Source: DATDCY01 sp031406795 [NCBI: Candidatus Rokuibacteriota bacterium]
Lineage (GTDB): Bacteria > JAUVQV01
DNA length: 19,169 bases
NCBI GenBank assembly: GCA_031406795.1
Contig: JANOHV010000055.1
Location: 1-19,169 of the forward strand
Direction of reading: 5' to 3'
The position numbers and the translations under genes were made by a program. Position 1 is the stretch's first letter; every line of letters begins with the position of its first letter. Under the pieces are notes generated by a model. The model was not told the origin of the DNA. It ran no database searches and saw only the letters and a list, made by a program, of their open reading frames with translations. Of this stretch, positions 13,549-19,169 are shown one piece after another.

Positions 13549-14103
13549 CTAGTGTTTTGCCGGGGCCTGCCGGTCGAAGTAGATACTCTTGCCCGTGATG
13601 CTCACCGGGATGCCGAGCACCACTTCGCCCTTGATGAGCCCTAGCGCCCGAGCGGCCGCGCCGACGCGCTGCTGCACGCGGTTATCGACCGAGAGCAGGC
13701 TCGCGGCCTTCGCCGCCGACGCGAGTGCGACGCCGATGTCGATCATGCGCATCACGCAGTGCGGGCCGGTGTAGCCCATCTCCTTCGCGATCAGAGTGCG
13801 GGTCTTCGCGAACTCGGCGCAGGTGGCCGCGCCGCAGGCGCCGCAGTCATAGCCGGCGGTCACCGGCTTCGCGAGGCCGACGAGCAACAGTGCTTGCGAG
13901 CCTTCGATGTTTCCGGCGTCACGCATCCAGAAGGCCTCGTTGGTGCTGCGCGGGGCGTGATCGCGCATCGAAGCCGCGATTCGCTTCAGATCCTCCTCCG
14001 CCGTCACGACGACGATCTCGAGGAAGTCCTTGCCGCCGGCCTTGGGCGCCGTACGCGCCGCAGCCGCCATGAGTTTTGCCGCCATCTCCGCAACTTCCTT
14101 CAT
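13549..14103 (-). CDS. DUF2148 ferredoxin-domain protein
   Basis: The 184-aa protein matches DUF2148. The clearest piece is AGYDCGACGAATCAEFAKTR (residues about 83-102), a CxxCxxxxC cluster, with a further Cys in GYTGPHCVMRMIDIGVALAS, suited to an Fe-S centre. The N-terminal part (DFLEIVVVTAEEDLKRIAAS) and the tail (GEVVLGIPVSITGKSIYFDR) are as in family members from anaerobes and other environmental bacteria. No enzyme activity is established. Its place between an HD-domain gene and an MFS gene in a chrB operon is unusual and suggests a redox role. Confidence 0.85.
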   Translation of the reverse strand: MKEVAEMAAKLMAAAARTAPKAGGKDFLEIVVVTAEEDLKRIAASMRDHAPRSTNEAFWMRDAGNIEGSQALLLVGLAKPVTAGYDCGACGAATCAEFAKTRTLIAKEMGYTGPHCVMRMIDIGVALASAAKAASLLSVDNRVQQRVGAAARALGLIKGEVVLGIPVSITGKSIYFDRQAPAKH

Positions 14104-14175
14104 GCCGATTCTCCTTGTGTCATCACGGCCATAACCGTTGTCCAGACCCGTCCGCCGCTGCCGGAGCGGCGAGCG

Positions 14176-14730
14176 TCATGAGTTGGCATTTATCAATCCC
14201 TGGATCTCGCGATGGTAGCCGAGATACCGCTCCATCGTTCGCGTGTTCTTTCCGTAATGCGGGTGCCCTCTGAGGATCTCCTCGAAGTTGCTCTCCGCGT
14301 CTTGTTCGTCCTCGAGGGCCACGAGACCCTCCGTGATGATGTCCACCAGTCTGTCCGCGTAGATGACGATCCGCTCCTCCAGACGCCTGGGCCTGTAGTC
14401 AATCTCGGGAAGGCCGAGCTCGCGGGCTTCCTCCAGCGAAAGCCCTCCGTGGAAGTGCTTTTCCATGAGGCCGGTGATTGCCGGGGGCAGCCCCATCTTC
14501 CGGCCGATCTCGGCGCCGAGTTCGCCGTGCTGGAATGAGTGCGTCAGCGCCTTGCCGAGATCGTGGAGGAGCGCACCCCGGCCGACCAGTTCGAGGTCCA
14601 TCTCGCGGCCCGTTCGCCGGGCGATCTGGAGAGCTTTCTCGGCCACCCAGACACAGTGGCGCATATCGTCCTCACTGACCCCGGCCTTCCAGAGGAGCGC
14701 CAGGTCCGTCTGCTGTATCCGATAGTCCAT
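14176..14730 (-). CDS. HD-domain metal-dependent phosphohydrolase
   Basis: The 184-aa protein shows the HD-domain pattern: an early His (DDMRHCVWVAEKALQIA), the HD pair in VGRGALLHDLGKALTHSF, a His in QHGELGAEIGRKMGLP, and a late Asp in RIVIYADRLVDIITEG. HD proteins hydrolyse nucleotides or phosphoesters with bound metals; this short single-domain type has no fixed substrate. The ATG at 14730 is preferred, with AAGGAG about ten bases upstream; an ATG at 14760 adds ten residues without a good site. It lies between chrB (69 bases) and the DUF2148 gene (72 bases) on the same strand. Confidence 0.85.
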   Translation of the reverse strand: MDYRIQQTDLALLWKAGVSEDDMRHCVWVAEKALQIARRTGREMDLELVGRGALLHDLGKALTHSFQHGELGAEIGRKMGLPPAITGLMEKHFHGGLSLEEARELGLPEIDYRPRRLEERIVIYADRLVDIITEGLVALEDEQDAESNFEEILRGHPHYGKNTRTMERYLGYHREIQGLINANS

Positions 14731-14799
14731 GGTCTTCTTGCTCCTTGTGTCAGGAACCATCTATTGAGGAGGGCTTCTCCGCCATGCGCGTTCGTCCTC

Positions 14800-15780
14800 T
14801 CAGCGGCTTTTTGCGGCGTACAGCATTTCGAAGACCGCCATGCCGCGATCGAGGGCGTCCGCGTCGTCACGGGCGATACGGAGAATGCCGGCGAGGATCT
14901 CCTCAACTCCGGCCGCTTCGGTAGAATGGTAGCGATCATCCTTGATGTCGAGGTCGTGGACGATCTCGGCCACTTTCGTGAGAGCGGCATTCTTGATTTC
15001 AAATGAGCGCACGAGAACCTCGAAGGTGCACAAGTCCCCGGCGTGGGTGAACTCCGCTCCCGTGACGTCGAACACCACGGTGTCTTTCCCGGCGGCTGGC
15101 GCCTCAGCCTCGTCGATGAACTCGAACATGGCCTCCGGATCGATGAACCTCCGAATCAGCCAGGCCGAGGCCATCCGATCGACGAAGGGGTTCCTTCTGG
15201 TCAGCCAACGCTTCCCTCGATAGGCTTCGACAGATCGTCGTGCGATCCCGGTGTATGCAGCAGAGCCCTTCTCGATTCCTTTCAGTGCTTGGAGTGCGGA
15301 GGAATTCTGAGTGAGGCGTGTCTCAAGCGCCAATCCGGACGCCGCAGAGAAGAAGTCCGTCCGCCGCGCTTCGTCGAAGTCCTTTTGAATTTTCGCGAGT
15401 TGAGATGTGAGTCTCCGGATGCTCGGCATTGCTCCACCCGGGCGCATGCTTTCGATCCGGCGTTCTGCGACGTCGAGCGCTTTCGCTATCTGCTGGTAGT
15501 CGCTTTCCTTTCGACGTCGGAAAAGAGCGACGATTTCGGCGCCCGGGACGGTGTCAATCCGTTCCGCCCGCACGAAGGCGGCCTCCCCGCCCATGCCGAT
15601 AATCTCCTGGACGAGCCACTGGAAGAATTCGATATGTTCCTCGTTCATCGGGAGGATGTATGCAGACCCCTTGATTTGCACCGCACCCGACTTCACGAGT
15701 TTCCTCCAGACCTTGACCCGGTTTCCTACGGGCTTCGTAGGGAGGGAAGAAAAAAAGAGAAGCCATCCCTTGTAACTCAT
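14800..15780 (-). CDS. chrB: Chromate resistance protein ChrB (two-domain)
   Basis: This 326-aa protein has both ChrB domains. The N-terminal one begins LLFFSSLPTKPVGNRVKVWR and continues KLVKSGAVQIKGSAYILP, the family's WRxLKxxGA...YLLP pattern. The C-terminal one has RWLTRRNPFVDRMASAWLIR followed by RFIDPEAMF, then DVTGAEFTHAGDLCTFEVLV and DIKDDRYHSTEAAGVEEIL. In a studied chromate operon ChrB is a chromate-responsive regulator acting on its own promoter. The ATG at 15780 is used because the longer frame lacks homology and overlaps the operator-like palindrome. No chrA follows; the next genes encode HD, DUF2148 and MFS proteins. It looks intact. Confidence 0.92.
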   Translation of the reverse strand: MSYKGWLLFFSSLPTKPVGNRVKVWRKLVKSGAVQIKGSAYILPMNEEHIEFFQWLVQEIIGMGGEAAFVRAERIDTVPGAEIVALFRRRKESDYQQIAKALDVAERRIESMRPGGAMPSIRRLTSQLAKIQKDFDEARRTDFFSAASGLALETRLTQNSSALQALKGIEKGSAAYTGIARRSVEAYRGKRWLTRRNPFVDRMASAWLIRRFIDPEAMFEFIDEAEAPAAGKDTVVFDVTGAEFTHAGDLCTFEVLVRSFEIKNAALTKVAEIVHDLDIKDDRYHSTEAAGVEEILAGILRIARDDADALDRGMAVFEMLYAAKSR

Positions 15781-15787
15781 GGATGCA

Positions 15788-15805
15788 ATGTAATAGTAGT
15801 TACAT
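15788..15805 (-). promoter_or_regulatory. Perfect palindrome ATGTAA-N6-TTACAT before chrB, likely operator
   Basis: The two 6-base arms are exact inverted repeats spaced by six bases and end seven bases before the chrB ATG. On the minus strand TTGCTA, then 17 bases, then TACATT could be the promoter, which the palindrome would overlap. That fits a repressor site, possibly for ChrB itself. Confidence 0.6.
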
Positions 15806-15899
15806 AGATTAGCAATGGAAGAATGAGAAGTGGCGGAATAGAGCGGCATGGTGGATGTTCTTTATCCTCGCGCGACTGGCCCCCCACTCAAGCCGCGCC

Positions 15900-16109
15900 T
15901 CAAATCAACTGGAGTTTGAAAAGTCTTGCCAATCGAACCAGGAATTTTCCCTTGGGCTCCCTCGTGCCCCGCTCCCATCTCGCCAGCGTCCCAGGGTCCA
16001 CTGGAGGCGCCGGGCCATGGCCTCCTGGCTCAGTCCGATGTACCTCCGAATCCAGGTCAGCCGTTCCCCGGGAGTCCAGTCCGGGTCGAAAGGGGTTTCT
16101 TTGCTTTGA
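15900..16109 (-). pseudogene. Double-HTH regulator, internally deleted and frameshifted (repeat copy C)
   Basis: Only the second HTH is left: PFDPDWTPGERLTWIRRYIG then LSQEAMARRL, followed by a one-base loss and, in the next frame, VDPGTLARWERGTREPKGKF then LVRLARLFKLQLI and a stop at 15900-15902. The first HTH is gone: PFDPDW is fused directly to the N-terminal core (AAAGCAAAGAAACCCC), with AAGG shared at the joint. This suggests a short-homology deletion. This copy preserves the C-terminal end that copies A and B lost. Confidence 0.8.
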
Positions 16110-16302
16110 GTGCCGCCACGACGAAGGCGGCGCTTGTCTCCTCGAGGGGGCGATGCGCGCGCTCGGCCTCTCAGCGCGTGGCTACGCCCGAGTGCTCAAA
16201 GTCGCCCGTATCATTGCGGATCTGGGGGTGAGCCGAAGATCGGCCTCACTCACATCGCCGAGTCGATCCAGTGTCGGGGAGCAGCCGCGTCATCTGAACT
16301 GA
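16108..16302 (+). pseudogene. comM: comM C-terminal remnant with frameshifts (repeat copy C)
   Basis: The frame reads ECRHDEGGACLLEGAMRALG then LSARGYARVLKVARIIADLG. After a one-base loss it continues GEPKIGLTHIAESIQCRG, and a second shift precedes the tail shared with copy D (CAGCCGCGTCATCTG). About 62 residues of ComM are represented. The fragment begins right at the HTH core, as in copy A but at a different comM position, so the two deletions arose separately. Confidence 0.8.
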
Positions 16303-16312
16303 ACGCAATCGG

Positions 16313-16552
16313 TTACACAGGTGGCTCGTATTTGTCTCCAGGTTCAACCCGCACAGAGATCCTTTTCGGCGAATAGCGACTGGTGGTGGGGCCGTAATGG
16401 TCGGCGAGGTGGCGCAGGAAGTCGGCGAACGCCTCGATCTCATCGTCTTCTTGCTCCTGGTAGACGATTTCCTCGCCCGAGTCCTCGCCGTCCGACTCGA
16501 CCCGCAGCACGGCTCCGTTCTGCACCCGACGAATCTCGAATTTCATTGCCAT
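16313..16552 (-). CDS. Small acidic protein of unknown function
   Basis: The 79-aa product reads MAMKFEIRRVQNGAVLRVES, an acidic centre EEIVYQEQEDDEIEAFADFL and a tail PTTSRYSPKRISVRVEPGDK. The start looks like a short beta hairpin and the tail is Arg-rich. I believe similar small hypotheticals occur among toxin-antitoxin genes, but I know no function. The ATG at 16546 fits the GGGGGA site better than the one at 16552. It is the last of the minus-strand small genes here. Its stop lies 10 bases after the comM remnant, so the segment border is tight. Confidence 0.65.
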   Translation of the reverse strand: MAMKFEIRRVQNGAVLRVESDGEDSGEEIVYQEQEDDEIEAFADFLRHLADHYGPTTSRYSPKRISVRVEPGDKYEPPV

Positions 16553-16663
16553 GATCCCCCATTGTCAGACGGAGAGGCATACAGCCATCAACAAACGGAA
16601 TTACGTCTGCGGGGAAGAAATGCTACCTCAGCCCTCTTGTGGTTGACAGGCAGCTGAGTCAGT

Positions 16664-16990
16664 TTAATGCATGCGGCGGCGGCCACTGGCGCGTGCGGTT
16701 CTGCGTTTGAGCCACTTGCCGAACGACTCCTGGCTCTCTCCCGATGGCTTGCCTGACAACAAGCCTTCGATACTGATGTCTTCGTCGAGGTCTTCCCAGT
16801 GGATGCCGAGCCCGCGGCCGATCAGTCGCCATTTGCGGCGCTCCGCCGGAGTGGCGTGGACGAGCCTCGGGAACCACTCGAGGGGTACGGTGATCGATCT
16901 CCCGTCGCTCAGGTCGACAGTTAGACTTTCACCCGTCGCCTTCACGGAGAGAGCCTTGGGGATCTCGATTTCAATGACCGAAGTAGCCAT
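16664..16990 (-). CDS. DUF2442 protein, predicted toxin-antitoxin partner
   Basis: The 108-aa protein has the DUF2442 pattern: LSVKATGESLTVDLSDGRSI followed by TVPLEWFPRLVHATPAERRK, then RLIGRGLGIHWEDLDEDISI and EGLL. The DGR...VPL-W-P-RL...GIHWxxLDEDIS core is highly typical. The Arg-rich tail (KWLKRRTARASGRRRMH) could contact nucleic acid. It overlaps the upstream DUF4160 gene by 20 bases. DUF4160-DUF2442 pairs are common and have been predicted to be toxin-antitoxin systems, with DUF2442 as the DNA-binding partner. No experimental role is known to me. Confidence 0.88.
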   Translation of the reverse strand: MATSVIEIEIPKALSVKATGESLTVDLSDGRSITVPLEWFPRLVHATPAERRKWRLIGRGLGIHWEDLDEDISIEGLLSGKPSGESQESFGKWLKRRTARASGRRRMH

Positions 16991-17207
16991 GCCATGCCTC
17001 CAGAAGTTGCGCTTGATTCTCGTCGATCAACCGGTGAATTCTGCCTATTTCGCTGCGGGAAAAGCCTGCGCTGCCCTGCAGACGTATCGGATCGAGCCAG
17101 AATTTCGCGACCTTGTCGCCGTTCTCGACATGAACGTGCGGCGGTTCGTCTTTATCTCCGGCATAGCAGTAAAATCGAAACGGCCCCCTCCGCAAGAGTG
17201 TCGGCAT
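16971..17207 (-). CDS. DUF4160 protein, predicted toxin-antitoxin partner
   Basis: This 78-aa protein shows the DUF4160 signature FRFYCYAGDKDEPPHVHVEN followed by GDKVAKFWLDPIRLQGSAGF and an Ile/Glu helix (EIGRIHRLIDENQAQLLEAW). The strict E-PPH-VHV stretch with its two His is the family hallmark and could be catalytic. It comes first, overlapping the DUF2442 gene, as is usual for the pair. The ATG at 17207 has only a weak ribosome binding site. It is intact. A strong hairpin (17230-17249) separates it from the nucleotidyltransferase gene upstream. Confidence 0.88.
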   Translation of the reverse strand: MPTLLRRGPFRFYCYAGDKDEPPHVHVENGDKVAKFWLDPIRLQGSAGFSRSEIGRIHRLIDENQAQLLEAWHGYFGH

Positions 17208-17229
17208 TGGGGCAGTCTAACATAAGCAG

Positions 17230-17249
17230 TCAGGCAGCTCGCTGCCTGA
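17230..17249 (-). terminator. 9-bp hairpin between nucleotidyltransferase and DUF4160 genes
   Basis: TCAGGCAGC-TC-GCTGCCTGA is a perfect inverted repeat 18 bases past the nucleotidyltransferase stop on the minus strand. No T run follows, so termination would be weak or factor-assisted. It may instead be an operator for the DUF4160-DUF2442 pair, whose start is 23 bases away. Confidence 0.5.
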
Positions 17250-17267
17250 GGTCTGCCGCCTCCGGGT

Positions 17268-17594
17268 TCACAGGAGGACGCCTTCCTTGCGGGCGTTCCG
17301 GTAGAGCGAGAACTCGCCCTCGGCATAAACCGTCGCTTCCACCGGAAGAGCGTGAATCGGGCGCTCGACTTCCAACTGCAGGGGATAGAGGGCGTCGATG
17401 ATGGTTTTCAGGTCTTTCCCTAGCGCCATCGGGCCGCGAAGCAGTACGAGGAGGTCCGCGTCGCTGTCCGAATCGGCTGTGCCGCGGGCTTCGGATCCGT
17501 AGAGAACCACACCCTGCAGGCGGTCGCCGAATGCATCGGCCAAGAGCGCGTGGATGCGTGCTCGGATAGCGGCGTCGACCTTTTGTACGGACAT
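17268..17594 (-). CDS. Stand-alone minimal nucleotidyltransferase (MNT)
   Basis: The 108-aa protein has VVLYGSEARGTADSDSDADL (about residues 30-49), an exact GSX10DXD nucleotidyltransferase motif as in MntA, followed by VLLRGPMALGKDLKTIIDAL. The start at 17594 is chosen for its GGGAGGTGG site; the longer frame lacks homology. No HEPN partner gene is adjacent: DUF4160 lies downstream and the HTH gene upstream. It is either an orphan antitoxin-like enzyme or belongs to a pair whose HEPN gene was lost. It differs clearly from the two mntA copies in this window. The putative third carboxylate (ELEVERPIH region) is less certain. Confidence 0.82.
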   Translation of the reverse strand: MSVQKVDAAIRARIHALLADAFGDRLQGVVLYGSEARGTADSDSDADLLVLLRGPMALGKDLKTIIDALYPLQLEVERPIHALPVEATVYAEGEFSLYRNARKEGVLL

Positions 17595-17623
17595 GCGACC
17601 ACCTCCCAGACGGAACTGGTGAA

Positions 17624-17629
17624 AGTATA
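17624..17629 (-). promoter_or_regulatory. Extended -10 (TGC TATACT) of the nucleotidyltransferase gene
   Basis: On the minus strand TGCTATACT precedes the start codon by about 30 bases, leaving a short leader with a ribosome binding site. It is the same TGCTATA(C/G)T type as before both mntA genes, but here translation is not leaderless. No clear -35 is seen. Confidence 0.45.
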
Positions 17630-17683
17630 GCAGAACATTTCCTGTGCATTCCTGAATGATCGGACGCATTATGTCCTGTTTTG

Positions 17684-18130
17684 TCATGCCGGTGTATTTG
17701 AACAGGCGCATTCATCCAAGAATTTAGCCAGCCTCATGAGTAGTCTGCCTTTGGGCTCCCTCTCCCCCCGCTCCCACTTCGCCAGTGTGCCTGGATCCAC
17801 CCTGAGCCGCTGAGCCATGGCCTCCTGGCTCAGCCCGAGGTGCCGCCGGATCCAGGTCAGACGTTCCCCGGGCGTCCAGCCCGGGTCGAAAGGACAGGAG
17901 CCAAGAAATTCGATGATCTTCGGCCAGTAGGGGAAAGTCGGATTGGCCTTCCCTCGCTCCCAGATGTAAACGCAACACTCCGTCGCTCCGATTCGTTGCC
18001 CCACCTCCTGTTGGAGGAGTCCCAGCTCAAACCGTCTTTTCCTGAGGTGGTACGCGGTCGACCATAGGCGAGCATGTTGTGGATATGGAAGGGGTTTCTT
18101 TGCTTTCAGGCTGAAACAGCAGAAAGGCAA
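17684..18130 (-). CDS. Double helix-turn-helix regulator, intact copy (repeat copy D)
   Basis: This 148-aa protein has two XRE-like HTH units. The first is YHLRKRRFELGLLQQEVGQR followed by IGATECCVYIWERGKANP (about 30-65). The second is RLTWIRRHLGLSQEAMAQRL followed by RVDPGTLAKWERGEREPKGR (about 90-130). The linker FPYWPKIIEFLGSCPFDPGW is also conserved in copy B. The start is TTG at 18130, aligning with family members beginning PFC-F-LKAKKP. Its first codons overlap the comM remnant on the other strand. It is the only unbroken one of four copies, so it may still bind DNA, possibly at the repeats themselves; that is inference. Confidence 0.83.
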   Translation of the reverse strand: MPFCCFSLKAKKPLPYPQHARLWSTAYHLRKRRFELGLLQQEVGQRIGATECCVYIWERGKANPTFPYWPKIIEFLGSCPFDPGWTPGERLTWIRRHLGLSQEAMAQRLRVDPGTLAKWERGEREPKGRLLMRLAKFLDECACSNTPA

Positions 18131-18615
18131 CGCAACGGTGCAAGTGCGGATTTAGGGGGGATCGCCTGCGCGCCTGCCGCTGCACGCCGCACGACGTGGA
18201 CGAGTACCGTTCGCGAATTTCCGGTCCGCTGCTGGACCGCATCGATCTGCGTGTGGAGGTGCCGGCGCTGGCGTACGAGGAGCTCGTGACGGCGCCGCTG
18301 GGGGAGGGGACGGCGCCCGTGAGAGCGCGGGTCGAAAGTGCGCGTGCCCGGCAGCGAGAGCGCCTGAGGGGAGCGGCGATCTACTGCAATGCCCAGATGG
18401 GGGCGCGCGAGGTCCGCGAGCACTGCCGCCACGACGAAGGCGGCGCCCGCCTGCTCGAGGGGGCGATGCGTGCGCTGGGCCTCTCGGCGCGCGGATATGC
18501 GCGGGTGCTCAAGGTGGCGCGCACCATCGCGGATCTGGCGGGCGAGCCGAAGATCGGCATCACCCACATCGCCGAGTCGATTCAGTACCGGGAGCAGCCG
18601 CGTCATCTGGGTTGA
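18115..18615 (+). pseudogene. comM: comM C-terminal third, frame intact but 5' end missing (repeat copy D)
   Basis: After a TGA at 18112-18114 the frame is open to 18615. It carries [20 protein letters not shown], then [60 protein letters not shown] and TIADLAGEPKIGITHIAESI. This is the ComM C-terminal region with its Cys cluster. ComM is normally about 500 residues; here 166 remain, without the Walker A and B motifs or a normal start. No mutation breaks this copy, so it is the youngest or best preserved of the four. The upstream edge (before CKCG) is the same as in copy B. Confidence 0.85.
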
Positions 18616-18621
18616 GGGGAG

Positions 18622-18798
18622 ACCTTTAAGGGCGAGGCGGGACCAACAGCGTTCCTCGTGAGCCTCAAGGCTGGCGGCCTGGGGCTGAAACTAAAGCGGC
18701 GCAAGCTCGCCCTCTACCGCGCGGTGCTCGCCTGGGAGGCCGCCGGGCGTCGCGGCGCCGCGAGCTCGCGCGAGGACTTCGGCTTCCTGCTCGAGTGA
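18622..18798 (+). pseudogene. SNF2-family helicase C-terminal scrap
   Basis: The frame reads TFKGEAGPTAFLVSLKAGGL followed by GLKLKRRKLALYRAVLAWEA and ends SSREDFGFLLE. AFLVSLKAGGLGLKL is the motif V region of SNF2/SWI2 ATPases (usually SLKAGG-GLNL). It is joined directly to what looks like the end of such a protein, so motif VI is deleted. There is no start codon. It is another broken gene end placed right after a comM remnant. Confidence 0.6.
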
Positions 18799-18845
18799 GA
18801 CTGCCCGGACGAGGCCGCCCGGATACATCACAAATCGTCGTGTGC

Positions 18846-18858
18846 TATAGTTCGGCCA
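18846..18858 (+). promoter_or_regulatory. Extended -10 promoter of the second mntA, leaderless layout
   Basis: TGTGCTATAGT (TATAGT at 18846-18851) lies six bases before the ATG at 18858, exactly as at the first copy. The bases upstream of it have diverged, which supports function for the -10 and its distance to the ATG. Confidence 0.55.
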
Positions 18859-19154
18859 TGGCTGCGCTCAGCGTGTCGCAGGAAAAAGTCAGTGATTTCT
18901 GCCGCAGGAACCACATCAGGAAGCTCTCCTTTTTCGGTTCCGTGCTGCGGGACGATTTTGGGCCCGACAGCGACCTAGATGTGATCGTGGAATTCGAACC
19001 GGGGCACGTCCCCGGACTCCGCTACTTCGCCATGGAGCGGGAGCTGTCCGAGATCCTCGGCCGCAAGGTTGACCTGAACACTCCTGGAACCCTGAGCAAG
19101 TACTTCCGCGACCGGGTACTCGCCGAGGCCGAGCCGCAGTATGTCGCACCGTGA
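18858..19154 (+). CDS. mntA: MntA-type nucleotidyltransferase antitoxin, second copy
   Basis: This 98-aa protein matches the first MntA except for about eight residues in its N-terminal half. The motif [20 protein letters not shown] keeps GSX10DXD. The last 53 residues are identical to the first copy. At DNA level the first 150 bases differ at about 14 sites, whereas the part from 19008 on differs at two. It sits downstream of a SNF2 helicase scrap and repeat copy D, in the same orientation as the first copy 18,290 bases away. It overlaps the next hepT by 14 bases. Confidence 0.88.
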   Translation: MAALSVSQEKVSDFCRRNHIRKLSFFGSVLRDDFGPDSDLDVIVEFEPGHVPGLRYFAMERELSEILGRKVDLNTPGTLSKYFRDRVLAEAEPQYVAP

Positions 19155-19169
19155 CCCCGGCGTTTCCCT
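19141..19169 (+). CDS. hepT: HepT-like HEPN toxin, second copy (cut by window end)
   Basis: The last 29 bases start with ATG inside the end of mntA and are identical to the first bases of hepT at 851-879 (MSHRDPGVS). The RX4HXY motif lies beyond the window, so whether this toxin is intact cannot be seen. Confidence 0.75.

Noticed and set aside
12468-13598. Long plus-strand frame of 376 codons
   Set aside because: It is the antisense of the MFS gene, rich in Arg, Glu and Asp with no domain; the minus-strand frame has MFS motif A twice and clear membrane spans.
15043-15807. Plus-strand frame of 254 codons
   Set aside because: It is antisense to chrB, whose minus-strand product has both ChrB domains.
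1-19169. Integrase, tRNA attachment site or complete IS element
   Set aside because: No integrase or full transposase frame, no tRNA-like cloverleaf and no terminal inverted repeats were seen on either strand.

Overview
The window is a GC-rich accessory region, most likely a genomic island of a proteobacterium-like host. The hints are ComM remnants, CcdA, ChrB, HupE/UreJ, YqaA and a class II FNR-type promoter. There is no rRNA, ribosomal protein or other marker that would settle the taxon. I see no tRNA, CRISPR array, integrase or complete transposase; the left edge holds the first 28 codons of a possibly transposon-related gene.

Left part (1-2786): two copies of a composite repeat (copies A and B). 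Each is a 5' remnant of a double helix-turn-helix (HTH) gene on the minus strand, abutting a 3' fragment of comM on the plus strand. They flank toxin-antitoxin modules: mntA-hepT between A and B, and a Phd/YefM-ParE pair after B.

Central part (about 2870-15780): a metal, oxyanion and redox block. On the minus strand: a CorC/TlyC-like CBS protein and an ArsP-like permease. On the plus strand: a small exported peptide, a YqaA-like membrane protein and a CDF cation-efflux pump. On the minus strand: a two-domain universal stress protein, a membrane-anchored protein with a HupE/UreJ-like protein, and a His/Cys-rich exported protein. On the plus strand: a thiol-redox operon (exported thioredoxin-fold protein, CcdA-like electron carrier, small GCPKC thioredoxin) behind an FNR-type promoter. 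On the minus strand: a chrB, HD-domain, DUF2148, MFS operon whose first gene has a perfect palindrome just upstream of its start. Together these suggest metal efflux, chromate response and thiol/disulfide handling, partly linked to oxygen limitation.

Right part (15840-19169): composite repeats C and D flank a second cluster of small defence-like genes: a 79-aa acidic protein, a DUF4160-DUF2442 pair and a lone nucleotidyltransferase. After D come a scrap of a SNF2 helicase and a second mntA-hepT, cut by the window end. The second mntA lies 18,290 bp from the first and shares a nearly identical 3' half.

The most unusual structure is the four-fold HTH/comM' repeat bracketing toxin-antitoxin and resistance cargo. 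Two copies have independent comM deletions ending at the same short core, TTTCTTTGCTTTCA. This looks like an array of cargo segments built or rearranged by recombination at a repeated module.
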